Translations under genes and position numbers: made by a program
Assembly: GCF_031624635.1 (NCBI RefSeq)
Contig: NZ_JAMQOQ010000003.1
Span: 1 to 64,000 of the forward strand
Source of the DNA: Halogeometricum sp. S3BR5-2
Lineage (GTDB): Archaea > Halobacteriota > Halobacteria > Halobacteriales > Haloferacaceae
Direction: 5' to 3'
Length of the DNA: 64,000 nucleotides
The notes under the pieces: model-generated
The model's input: the letters and a program-made list of their open reading frames with translations, nothing else
Told to the model about the DNA's origin: nothing
Databases searched by the model: none
In this document: positions 17,635 to 25,781 of the stretch, in pieces
How positions within the stretch are numbered: the first letter of the stretch is position 1
Layout of the letters: the number at the start of each line of letters is the position of its first letter

Positions 17635-18675
17635 ATGCACGCAGTAGCATTCCACGAACACGGAGAGATCGACAACTTAGAACTGATGGACGTCCCCCGT
17701 CCGACACCCGAATCCGACGAGGTGATCGTCGCCGTCGAGGCGGCGGCGCTCAATCACCAAGACCTGTTCGCGGTGCGAGAACTCGACCACTACGTCCCTC
17801 AGTATCCTTTCTGGGGCGGGGGCGACATCGCGGGCGTCGTTGACGAACTCGGCGACGAGGTCACCGGATGGGAGGAGGGCGACCGAGTCGCCGTCAATCC
17901 CGCCATCTCCTGCGGCGAGTGCGAGTTCTGTGTCCGCGGCGAGCACTCCCAGTGTGCGAACTACGCGGTGTTCGGCGAGCACCGACTCGGCGGGTTCGCC
18001 GAGTACGTGGCCGTCCCCGCGGAGAACCTCGTCCGCGTCCCGGACGGCTACGAGATGACGAAGGCCGCCGCTGCACCGATGGCCGCCGGGACGGCGTGGC
18101 GCATGTTGGTCACCCGTGCGGACGTCGACCCGTGGGACGACGTGCTCATCGTGGGCGCGTCCGGCGGTGTCGGTTCGTACGCCGTCCAGATAGCGAAGAA
18201 CGTGTTGAACGTGGGGACGCTGTACGGGACGACGTCGAGTGCGGCGAAAGCCGACTTCCTCCGTGAGTTGGGCGTCGACGAGGTCATCGACTACACCGAG
18301 GAGGATTTCAGCCGGGTCGTCTGGGAGGCCACCGACAAACGCGGCGTCGATGTCGTCGTGAACAACGTCGGGGGCGAGACGTGGGTGCCGTCGCTTCGGA
18401 CGCTCCGAAACGGGGGGACCCTCGTCACGTCCGGAGCGACCGCCGGTCCGAACCCCGAAACCGAGATCCGACTGCTGTTCGTCCGGCAGTTGAACGTCCT
18501 CGGGAGCACTACGCACACTCGCGACTCGTTCGCGACGATGATGGAGTACGTTTTCGACGGCACCATCGACCCCGTGGTGCAGGAGACGTATCCGCTCGAA
18601 GAGTTCGAGGAAGCGTTCCGCAAGATGGCCGACCGGGAACTGTACGGGAAGGTCGTCTTGACGGTGGGGGAATGA
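17635..18675 (+). CDS. Zinc-type MDR alcohol dehydrogenase / quinone oxidoreductase (346 aa)
   Basis: Medium-chain dehydrogenase with the structural zinc cysteines C93, C96, C99 and C107 (CGECEFC...C) and a Rossmann motif GASGGVGSYAVQ near residue 178. The residue where many alcohol dehydrogenases have a catalytic-zinc cysteine is in LNHQDLF, as in zinc-free quinone-oxidoreductase-like members, so it may act on an enoyl or quinone-like substrate. The final codon overlaps the ATG of the next gene (ATGA), giving a coupled pair with the CoA-synthetase-like protein. Cofactor NAD(P) is inferred from the fold. Confidence 0.85.
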   Translation: MHAVAFHEHGEIDNLELMDVPRPTPESDEVIVAVEAAALNHQDLFAVRELDHYVPQYPFWGGGDIAGVVDELGDEVTGWEEGDRVAVNPAISCGECEFCVRGEHSQCANYAVFGEHRLGGFAEYVAVPAENLVRVPDGYEMTKAAAAPMAAGTAWRMLVTRADVDPWDDVLIVGASGGVGSYAVQIAKNVLNVGTLYGTTSSAAKADFLRELGVDEVIDYTEEDFSRVVWEATDKRGVDVVVNNVGGETWVPSLRTLRNGGTLVTSGATAGPNPETEIRLLFVRQLNVLGSTTHTRDSFATMMEYVFDGTIDPVVQETYPLEEFEEAFRKMADRELYGKVVLTVGE

Positions 18676-20195
18676 CGAGCGACGAGACGGCGGCCTTCGC
18701 GAATCGACCGTCCGTGACGCCGCCGCCGGGCGAGACCGAAGCGTGGGAAACGGCGACCAGAGAGGTTGGGTCGCTGCTGGACCCGGAGGCTGTCGCGGTC
18801 GTCGGTGCGTCGAACACCGAGGGGAAACCGGGGTACGCGCTGGTCGAGAACATTCGTATCAACGGCTACGACGGAGCCGTCTACCCGATCAATCCGAAGG
18901 AGACCGAGATTCAGGGGCTGAAGGCGTACCCGTCCATCGAAGACGTGCCGACCGACGTGGACACGGCGCTGTTCGTCGTGCCGGGCCACATCATCCCCGA
19001 TATCGTTCCCTCCTGCGCCGAGAAGGGCGTCACCAGCATCGTCGTCGTCTCGGCCGGGTTCGGTGAGGCGGTGGACGCGGACCGCCAGGAGATGCAGGCC
19101 GAGATAGCCGAGGCGTGCAGACAGCACGGTATCCGCGCCATCGGGCCGAACACGACCGGCATGGTGTCGATGAAACGTGACTTCGTCGCGAGTTTCGTCC
19201 CGTTCCCGCGGTGGCACGACGGGAACGTCGCGCTCGCCGCCCAAACCGGTATTTTCGCCGGCGTCTACATGGAGGAGTTGATGGCCCGAGAGGTGCAGAA
19301 ACTCGGTTACAACTACAGTCTCGCCCTCGGGAACAAGATGGACTTAGACGAGACGGAGTTCGTCAAGTACGCCGGACAGGACGACGACGTGGACGTGGTC
19401 CAACTCCACCTCGAATGCATCCGGAAACCCGCCGAGTTCTTCCCCGCGGCCGGTCACGTCGCTTCCTCGAAACCCGTCGTCCTGCTCAAGACCGGACGCA
19501 CTCCCGAGGGCCGCGCGGCGTCGCGGTGGCACACCGCGTCGACGCCCGGGCCGGACGACGAGGTGACGAACGCCTGTCGCGCGAACGGTGTCGTGCGCGC
19601 CGATACCGTCCCGGAATTCATGAACTACGCGAAGGGGTTCTCCTACCAACCCGCACCGCGCGGCCGAAACGTCGCGGTGTTGTCGCTGTCGGGGGCGAAC
19701 GCCGTGATGGCCGCCGACTACGTGAGCGACTCGATGCTGGACCTCGCGTCGCTCTCCGAGGAGACGCTCGAAACGGTGAAAGCGCTCGTGCCCGACTGGC
19801 AACCGGTCCGCAACCCAATCGACCAGTGGCTCGCGCTTCCGAGCGGTGCGCGCGAAGCGCAGGAAGTGCCGCTGAACGCCGTCCTCGCCGACGACAACGT
19901 CGACGCCGTGGTCACCATCCACCTCGCGACGGACGAACCCGACTTCGACGGCATCGGCGACGTGTACCGCGACGCGATGGCGGACCATCCCGAAAAGCCG
20001 GTTCTCTCGTACGTCATGGGGGCGGAAGTCAAAGACGGCTGGATCGAATCGATGGAGGGGACCGGCGTTCCGGTGTACGAATCGGCCGTCGAGGCCATCA
20101 AAACGCTCGAGCAGATGTACTGGTGGCGCCGGTACACCGACGGCGAGGCGGCGTACGATTCCTCGCTCCCGACCCGCAACGACCGAGTTCTCTGA
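18672..20195 (+). CDS. ADP-forming acyl-CoA synthetase, alpha-subunit-like CoA-binding protein (507 aa)
   Basis: The N-terminal CoA-binding Rossmann domain (AVAVVGASNTEGKPGYALVE) is followed by two succinyl-CoA-synthetase-type domains (GPNTTGMVSM, LKTGRTPEGRAASRWHTAS). The His in SRWHTAS sits where the phosphohistidine loop is expected. The ATP-grasp beta domain of single-chain enzymes is absent and no beta-subunit gene is nearby, so it needs a partner encoded elsewhere or has another role. Translation is coupled to the dehydrogenase by the ATGA overlap. It would interconvert an acid and its CoA ester with ADP/ATP. Confidence 0.75.
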   Translation: MTSDETAAFANRPSVTPPPGETEAWETATREVGSLLDPEAVAVVGASNTEGKPGYALVENIRINGYDGAVYPINPKETEIQGLKAYPSIEDVPTDVDTALFVVPGHIIPDIVPSCAEKGVTSIVVVSAGFGEAVDADRQEMQAEIAEACRQHGIRAIGPNTTGMVSMKRDFVASFVPFPRWHDGNVALAAQTGIFAGVYMEELMAREVQKLGYNYSLALGNKMDLDETEFVKYAGQDDDVDVVQLHLECIRKPAEFFPAAGHVASSKPVVLLKTGRTPEGRAASRWHTASTPGPDDEVTNACRANGVVRADTVPEFMNYAKGFSYQPAPRGRNVAVLSLSGANAVMAADYVSDSMLDLASLSEETLETVKALVPDWQPVRNPIDQWLALPSGAREAQEVPLNAVLADDNVDAVVTIHLATDEPDFDGIGDVYRDAMADHPEKPVLSYVMGAEVKDGWIESMEGTGVPVYESAVEAIKTLEQMYWWRRYTDGEAAYDSSLPTRNDRVL

Positions 20196-20203
20196 GACCC
20201 CGC

Positions 20204-21214
20204 TCAGAGGTCGAACAACTTCGCTGCGGTTCCGCCGAGGACGGCCTCGCGCTCCGAATCGGTCAGGCCGAGTGCTTCGAGGTCCTCGAACGTCCCCGCG
20301 GCGTCCTCGGCCTCGAACGGATAGTCGCTGGCGAAGAGTAAGCGGTCCGCGCCCACCGTGTCGACCGCGCATCGAAGTGCCGGGACGTGGTGGGCGATGG
20401 CGTCGTAGTACAGCGTTTCGAGGTAGTGAGTCGGGCGGTGCTCGGGCAGGTCGTCCGCGTCGGCGTCGCCCGCGACCCGTTCTTTCGCGATGTCGTAGGC
20501 GGTTTCGAGTCGCCCCGCGAGGTACGGAAGCGCGCCGCCGAGGTGTGCCACGACGAACGGAATCTCGGGGAAGCGGTCGAAGAAGCCGTCGAAGACCAGT
20601 CTCGAAATTTGGACTGTCGTCTCAGTAGGGAAGATGACCATCGGCTTCAGCATCCACTCGTCTTCGCCCATCGACTCGGTGAGAGCGTTGTACCGCGGAT
20701 GGACGAACACCGAGAGGCCGCGGTGTCGGATGCGTTCGAAGACGGGGACGAACGACGGGTCGGACAGCGGCGTCCCGCGAACGGTCGTCTTGAGGGCGAT
20801 ACCCGCGAGGTCCAGTTCGTCGGCAACGCGGTCGACCTCGGCGACGGCCGCTTCGGGGTCGCGCATCGGCAGGCAGGCCAATCCGTTTATCCGACCGGGG
20901 TGGGCGTCGCGGGCGGCGGCGTAGCCGTCGTTGAGGGCGCGCGCGAGTTCGACCGACTCTTGGACGGTGAACGGACCCTCGTTCGGCGACGGCTTCGAGA
21001 CCGAAAGGAGTCCGACGTCTACGTCGTGTTCGTCCATCCACTCGATGCGGGTGTCGAGGTCGGTGAATCCCGGATAGAGCGGAAACGAGTCGTGTTCGTG
21101 GCTAATGTAGGGCATCCCGTCGCGTTCGGTGACGCGGACCGACCGCGCTTTCGCGCCGAGGGCTTCGAGGTACGCTTCCGGCAGGAAATGCGTTTGCACG
21201 TCGACGGTTTGCAT
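20204..21214 (-). CDS. ACMSD-type amidohydrolase / decarboxylase (336 aa)
   Basis: TIM-barrel amidohydrolase of the 2-amino-3-carboxymuconate-semialdehyde decarboxylase group, which includes non-oxidative decarboxylases of aromatic acids. Visible metal-site motifs are QTHFLP (residues 7-12), FVHPRYN, VVAHLGGALPYLAGR and FASDYPFE. The first ligand position, His or Glu in characterised members (HxH or ExH), is Gln7 here. The gene is convergent with the CoA-synthetase gene and diverges from ubiD with an 87-base shared promoter region. The start at MQTVDVQ (21214) fits a TATA-like box near 21237-21245. Probably a decarboxylase or ring hydrolase; substrate unknown. Confidence 0.8.
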   Translation of the reverse strand: MQTVDVQTHFLPEAYLEALGAKARSVRVTERDGMPYISHEHDSFPLYPGFTDLDTRIEWMDEHDVDVGLLSVSKPSPNEGPFTVQESVELARALNDGYAAARDAHPGRINGLACLPMRDPEAAVAEVDRVADELDLAGIALKTTVRGTPLSDPSFVPVFERIRHRGLSVFVHPRYNALTESMGEDEWMLKPMVIFPTETTVQISRLVFDGFFDRFPEIPFVVAHLGGALPYLAGRLETAYDIAKERVAGDADADDLPEHRPTHYLETLYYDAIAHHVPALRCAVDTVGADRLLFASDYPFEAEDAAGTFEDLEALGLTDSEREAVLGGTAAKLFDL

Positions 21215-21244
21215 ACGTCGAACGGGCGGCCGCAGGCGATAAAT

Positions 21245-21279
21245 GTGGTGGATGGTCTCATGGACCACAACTGATAAGA
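21245..21279. promoter_or_regulatory. Shared promoter region with inverted repeat, amidohydrolase / ubiD
   Basis: Between the divergent genes, TGGTC-TCATG-GACCA (21253-21267) is an inverted repeat, with outer GTGGT / ACCAC steps at 21245-21249 and 21264-21268. A TATA-like ATAAAT faces the amidohydrolase side and TGATAAGA the ubiD side (23-32 bases before 21302). A regulator bound here could control both genes. Confidence 0.4.
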
Positions 21280-21301
21280 GCGACCCTGTGAATACCGAGA
21301 C

Positions 21302-22768
21302 ATGGTCAAGGACCTACGGGACTTTCTCGCCGAAGTGGATGCAATCGGCGAACTGGAGACGTTCAAGGGTGCACACTGGAATCACGAAATCGGCGCCGTA
21401 ACCGAACTCGTCGCGGAGAAGGGAAGCGGCCGAGGGGGTCCGGCGTGTCTGTTCGACGACATCGAGGGATATCCGTCCGGATTCCGCGTCCTCTCGAACA
21501 CGTTCGGGTCGATAGAGCGCTCACGGATCACGCTCGGAAAGCCGGAGGGGACGACGGCGATGGAGATGGTCGATCAGTGGCGAAAGGACATGAAGGCGGA
21601 ACCGTGGAGCGACGAGGGTGGAAGCGGCGACGGGACGACGCTCGTCGAGGACCCGACGCCCGAGGTGGCACCGATACTGGAGAACGTGGACGCCGGAGAC
21701 GACGTGGATGTGACGAAGTTCCCCGTCCCGGTGTGGCACGCGCAGGACGAGGACAACCGCTACATTGGAACGGGATGCACCATCCTCACGAAAGACCCCG
21801 ACACCGGGTGGGTCAACCTCGGGGTCTACCGCTCGTCGATCATTGACGAACAGACCGTGACGATGGGTATCTGGCCCGGCAAAGACGGTCTCGTGACGAT
21901 GCGGAAGTACCACGAACGCGGCGAGGACTGCCCTATCGCGATGGTGGTCGGGTTGGACCCGTGGACGTGGCTCGCGTCGACCATCACGCTACACAGACAG
22001 GAGTCGGAGTACGAGGTGGCGGGATGGCTCCAAGGCGAACCGATTCCGGTCATCGAAGCCCCCGACACCGGTCTCCCCATCCCGGCGAACGCGGAGATAG
22101 CCCTCGAAGGCTACCTGCCACCGCTCTCGGAGGAACGCTGTACCGACGGCCCGTTCGGGGAGTGGCCGGGGTACTCCACCCCGCCGCACCCGGACCTCCC
22201 GGTGATGCACGTCACGAACGTGATGCACCGCGACGACCCCATCCTACTGGGTCAGCCACCGCTTCGGCCGCCTGCGCTGTACACCCTCGGCGTTCCCGTC
22301 CGGACAGCGGGCGGCGTCTGGAATCAACTCGAAGACGGCGGCGTCCCGAGCGTCACCGGCGTCTGGAGCCACGTCATCGAACGTCCGATGTTCCTCGTGG
22401 TGTCGATAGAGCAAGAGTATGCCGGTCACGCGAAGCAGGCGGGCCTCGGTGCCGTCAGCACGCCCAACGGGTCCTATGGCGGGCGGTACGTCGTCGTGGT
22501 CGACGACGACGTGGACGTGACCAACCTCGACGAGGTGCTGTGGGCGATGTGCACGCGGTGCCGCGCGGAAGACGTAGAGATAGTAGAAGGAGTATACACC
22601 AGTCCGCTCGACCCGTTGGTGCAGGACCGCGAACGCCCCACCAGCGGTCGCGTCATCGTCGACGCAACTCGTCCGTACGACGAGGAGTTCCCCGAAGCCA
22701 TCGCGTTCCCTGACGACTACCGTGAGGAAGTTCGGGAGAAGTGGGGGCTCGACGCGGTCGGAATCTGA
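21302..22768 (+). CDS. ubiD: UbiD-family prenylated-FMN decarboxylase (488 aa)
   Basis: Full-length UbiD family enzyme. Typical blocks are NLGVYRSSIIDEQTVTMG, PANAEIALEGYLPP and DGPFGEWPGY, which surround the prenylated-FMN and acid-base residues. These enzymes carry out reversible decarboxylation of aromatic, heteroaromatic or unsaturated acids and need prenylated FMN made by UbiX. The ubiX gene follows 37 bases downstream, so the pair is self-sufficient. In a catabolic block with a hydroxylase and acyl-CoA ligase it more likely degrades an aromatic or furan-type acid than makes a quinone. Substrate is inferred only. Confidence 0.88.
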   Translation: MVKDLRDFLAEVDAIGELETFKGAHWNHEIGAVTELVAEKGSGRGGPACLFDDIEGYPSGFRVLSNTFGSIERSRITLGKPEGTTAMEMVDQWRKDMKAEPWSDEGGSGDGTTLVEDPTPEVAPILENVDAGDDVDVTKFPVPVWHAQDEDNRYIGTGCTILTKDPDTGWVNLGVYRSSIIDEQTVTMGIWPGKDGLVTMRKYHERGEDCPIAMVVGLDPWTWLASTITLHRQESEYEVAGWLQGEPIPVIEAPDTGLPIPANAEIALEGYLPPLSEERCTDGPFGEWPGYSTPPHPDLPVMHVTNVMHRDDPILLGQPPLRPPALYTLGVPVRTAGGVWNQLEDGGVPSVTGVWSHVIERPMFLVVSIEQEYAGHAKQAGLGAVSTPNGSYGGRYVVVVDDDVDVTNLDEVLWAMCTRCRAEDVEIVEGVYTSPLDPLVQDRERPTSGRVIVDATRPYDEEFPEAIAFPDDYREEVREKWGLDAVGI

Positions 22769-22805
22769 CCGGAAGAGCGAAGAGCTAACGCTCTATTACC
22801 ACGGT

Positions 22806-23417
22806 ATGCAGTCCTCTAACAGGGTCGTCGTCGGCGTCACCGGCGCGACTGGGCAACTGTACGCCATCAAGGCGCTCGAATTTCTCGCGAACGCCGATGT
22901 CGAGACTCATCTCGTGCTCTCAGACGCTGCCGGACTGAATATTCGACAGGAGTCGGAGTACACCGTCGAAGACGTCCGCTCGCTCGCGGACTACGTCCAC
23001 GACAACCGTAACATCGGCGCACCGACCGCCAGCGGCTCGTTCCGAACGCGCGGGATGCTCGTCACGCCGTGTTCGATGAAGACGCTCTCGAACATCGCAC
23101 ACGGCAACTCGACGAACCTCATCGCACGGTCGGCGGACGTCGCGCTCAAAGAGCGCCGTCCGCTCGTGTTGATGCCCCGAGAAAAGCCCTTCAACCGTAT
23201 TCACCTCAAGAACATGCTGGACGCCACTGACGCCGGTGCCATCGTGATGCCGCCGCTACCCTCCTTCTACAACCGCCCGGCCTCCATCGAGGAGATGGTC
23301 GCCAGAACGATAGCCCGGACGCTCACCTACTTCGACGTCGATGTGGCATTCGACGAGTGGGACGGCATCTCTTCGGTGGCCGATTCAGAATCGAACGGCG
23401 GAGGGGACGGCGATTGA
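22806..23417 (+). CDS. ubiX: UbiX flavin prenyltransferase (203 aa)
   Basis: Makes prenylated FMN from FMN and a dimethylallyl donor for the UbiD enzyme encoded just before it. The N-terminal VGVTGATGQLYAIKALEFL is the UbiX flavin loop; TPCSMKTLSNIAHG, ERRPLVLMPREKP and PLPSFYNRP are further family blocks, complete here. A Glu/Asp-rich tail is haloarchaeal. I begin at MQSSNRVVVG (22806); the longer frame lacks a convincing N-terminus. The 37-base gap from ubiD implies co-transcription. Confidence 0.9.
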   Translation: MQSSNRVVVGVTGATGQLYAIKALEFLANADVETHLVLSDAAGLNIRQESEYTVEDVRSLADYVHDNRNIGAPTASGSFRTRGMLVTPCSMKTLSNIAHGNSTNLIARSADVALKERRPLVLMPREKPFNRIHLKNMLDATDAGAIVMPPLPSFYNRPASIEEMVARTIARTLTYFDVDVAFDEWDGISSVADSESNGGGDGD

Positions 23418-23424
23418 ACGGTCG

Positions 23425-23811
23425 TTACAGCGGCTCTGAGAGTTCGAGCGTATACCCGTCCGGGTCGGTGACGAGGACGAGGCGCCGGCCCCAGTCCACG
23501 TCGCGCGGTCCGGCGAGTAGCCTTCCCCCGTGACCGTCCGTCGCCGCTCTCACGCGTTCGGCGACGGCGTCGACGTCTGGAACCTCGACGACGACGACGA
23601 CTCCCTCGCCGCGGGCGTCGCCGGGCGGCGAGAGACCGAACTGCGAGAGCGTCTCGGAGTCGAAGTCGGCCTGTAGTTTGAGCAGAGTCGCTCCGGTGTC
23701 GAATTCGACAGACCGGCTCCCCTCGTCAGCGACTGTGAAACCGAGCGCTTCGTAGAACGCTCGGGCGCGCTCTAAGTCCCGCGTCATCAGAAACAGTTGC
23801 GCGATGTCCAT
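23425..23811 (-). CDS. VOC-family (glyoxalase/bleomycin-resistance fold) protein (128 aa)
   Basis: A single-chain VOC protein. MDIAQLFLMTRDLERARAFYEALGF is the opening strand and helix of the fold, and VTDPDGYTLELSEPL the closing strand, with a possible metal-ligand Glu in the last motif. Family members include lyases, isomerases, ring-cleaving dioxygenases and binding proteins; the short length fits a non-dioxygenase. It is convergent with ubiX. The start is MDIAQLF (23811). The role in the block is unknown. Confidence 0.75.
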   Translation of the reverse strand: MDIAQLFLMTRDLERARAFYEALGFTVADEGSRSVEFDTGATLLKLQADFDSETLSQFGLSPPGDARGEGVVVVVEVPDVDAVAERVRAATDGHGGRLLAGPRDVDWGRRLVLVTDPDGYTLELSEPL

Positions 23812-23917
23812 ACCGCTTCGGTGGGCGCTTAACGCAAAAATCCTCCGCTGAGTCGGGAAAACGGCGGGAAACGGCTGGGAGCGCAAGCGCTAAACCACCT
23901 CAGCGATATCGAGACGT

Positions 23918-25528
23918 GTGCACATTGGTCGTACTCTCGCTCGGACCGCCCAGCGCCATCCCGGCGCGACGGCGCTCGTCGCCCCGGCTTTCGGCGACCA
24001 TTCGCGTCGCGAACTGACGTACCGAGAACTCGATAGCCTCGTGGACCGCCTCGACGGTGGACTCGCCGAGCGAGGGATCGGACCCGGCGACGCCGTCGGA
24101 CTGTTCACCGATAACTGCGTCGAGCAAGTCGCGGCGTACGTAGCCGTGCAACGACTCGGCGGTGTCGCCGTCCCGGTCAATCACCGCCTCGCGGGCGCGG
24201 AACTCGCAGCCATCCTCGACGGCGCGGATGCCGCCGCCCTCCTCTTCGATACGGAGCGTATCGACGTCGTGGCTGCCGTCCGCGACCGTCTCTCCGTCGA
24301 CCAACTGGTGTGCGTCGACGGCCCCGAGGGCGCGAACGACGTCCCCGATTGGGCGACGCCGTTCTCCGCGGTCACGGACGCCGAGCCCCCCTCCGAGAAG
24401 CCGGGTGCTGACCCGGAAGCGCTCGCTCTCTCGATGCACACCTCGGGGACGACCGGAACGCCGAAACTCGTCGAGACGACCGGTCGCGCCCAGTGGGCTA
24501 ACAGCCTCGCCTGCGTCGGCGAGTTCGGGTATCGGTCTCTCGACGTCGCGCTCAACGTCGCGCCGCTGTCACACTCTGCGGGCTATCTCAATCTCCTCCT
24601 TCCCGCGATACACGTCGGTGCGACGAACGTCCTCCTCCGCGGGTCGTTCGACCCCGAGACGATGCTCCGTCTCGTCGATTCCGAGCGCGCGACGCTCACG
24701 CTCGGCGTTCCGACGCACTTCCAACTGCTCCGCCGCGCCGTCATCGACGGTGACGTGGATCCCGCAGCGTACGACCTCTCGTCGCTTCGGACCGTGTTCA
24801 CGTCCGGGGCACCGCTGGCGGAGGATACCGCGGCGTGGGTCGCCGACACGCTCTGTCCGTCGCTCGTCAACGTCTACGGCCTCACCGAGACGACTGGATT
24901 GCTCACCGTTCACCGGTGGTCGCCCGACGGGGACGACGACGCGGGTTACGCCATCGGCGAACCCTTCCTCGACGTGGAGATACGGCTCGTCCGACCCGAG
25001 GAAGACGGGCGGGAGGTCGGTCCCCACGAGACGGTCTCGCCCGGCGAACGGGGCCACCTCGTCGCCCGCGCGCCGAAGCTCATGACCGGCTATCGCGGCC
25101 GCCCCGAAGCTACGGCCGCCACGCTCCGCGACGGGTGGCTATTCACCGGTGACGTCGCCGTTCGACGGTCGGACGGGACGTACGCGCTCGTCGACCGCCT
25201 CGACAACGTCATCGTCACGGGCGGGGAGAACGTGTATCCGGCCGAAGTAGAGCGGGTTCTGTCCGACCATCCGGACGTGTTGGACGTCGCCGTCGTCGGT
25301 GAACCCGACGAAACCTTCGGCGAACGCGTCGCAGCGTACGTCGTCGCCGAACGCGACAGCGGCGGACAGTTGACCGTTGACGACCTAACGCGCTACTGGC
25401 GTGAGACGCGAAACGCCGCTGACTTCAAGCGACCGCGTTCGATTCGGTTCGTCGACGAACTCCCGCGGAACAGTTCGGGGAAACTCCAGCGTGACCGCAT
25501 CCGAGACGACGAGCGTCACAGCGACTGA
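23918..25528 (+). CDS. AMP-forming acyl-CoA ligase (536 aa)
   Basis: Class I adenylate-forming enzyme. MHTSGTTGTPKLVETTGR is the ATP-binding P-loop, VYGLTETTG the motif closing the adenylate site, LFTGDVAVRRSDGTYALVDR holds the ribose-binding Asp, and RNSSGKLQRD carries the C-terminal catalytic Lys. The best reading of the start is the GTG at 23918, which gives HIGRTLARTAQRHPGATAL, a normal N-terminus. It should convert a carboxylic acid to its CoA ester with ATP, the activation step of the block. Chain or ring specificity cannot be read from sequence. Confidence 0.87.
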   Translation: MHIGRTLARTAQRHPGATALVAPAFGDHSRRELTYRELDSLVDRLDGGLAERGIGPGDAVGLFTDNCVEQVAAYVAVQRLGGVAVPVNHRLAGAELAAILDGADAAALLFDTERIDVVAAVRDRLSVDQLVCVDGPEGANDVPDWATPFSAVTDAEPPSEKPGADPEALALSMHTSGTTGTPKLVETTGRAQWANSLACVGEFGYRSLDVALNVAPLSHSAGYLNLLLPAIHVGATNVLLRGSFDPETMLRLVDSERATLTLGVPTHFQLLRRAVIDGDVDPAAYDLSSLRTVFTSGAPLAEDTAAWVADTLCPSLVNVYGLTETTGLLTVHRWSPDGDDDAGYAIGEPFLDVEIRLVRPEEDGREVGPHETVSPGERGHLVARAPKLMTGYRGRPEATAATLRDGWLFTGDVAVRRSDGTYALVDRLDNVIVTGGENVYPAEVERVLSDHPDVLDVAVVGEPDETFGERVAAYVVAERDSGGQLTVDDLTRYWRETRNAADFKRPRSIRFVDELPRNSSGKLQRDRIRDDERHSD

Positions 25529-25665
25529 CCGAGGACTCGGACCAACGAGTCGTACGTGAACTCACACTGCGTGCAGTACCGCTCGCCGTCCGCAGTCTCG
25601 GCGAACTCGTGGTCGTCCGGACCGCAGGCGCGGCCGACGTAGTAGGGTCGGTTGTCGATCGGCAT
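25516..25665 (-). CDS. Small zinc-ribbon-like protein (49 aa)
   Basis: A 49-codon frame from ATG at 25665 to TGA at 25516-25518. The peptide has Cys14 in RACGPDDHEF and the pair Cys31/Cys34 in RYCTQCEFTYDS, with His19 as a possible fourth ligand, a layout common in small haloarchaeal zinc-ribbon proteins. It overlaps the 3' end of the acyl-CoA ligase by 13 bases, tail to tail. Role unknown; such proteins often bind nucleic acid or partner proteins. Confidence 0.6.
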   Translation of the reverse strand: MPIDNRPYYVGRACGPDDHEFAETADGERYCTQCEFTYDSLVRVLGQSL

Positions 25666-25781
25666 GGGTCACGTTCGGTAGAGACGGATATATGCCTTTC
25701 TCGCCCCCGCCGTACGGAACGTTATATGCGCGTACATGCAGGAACTTCTGCAAGTCCGCGCTGACTCTCGGGTGCCTTCGG

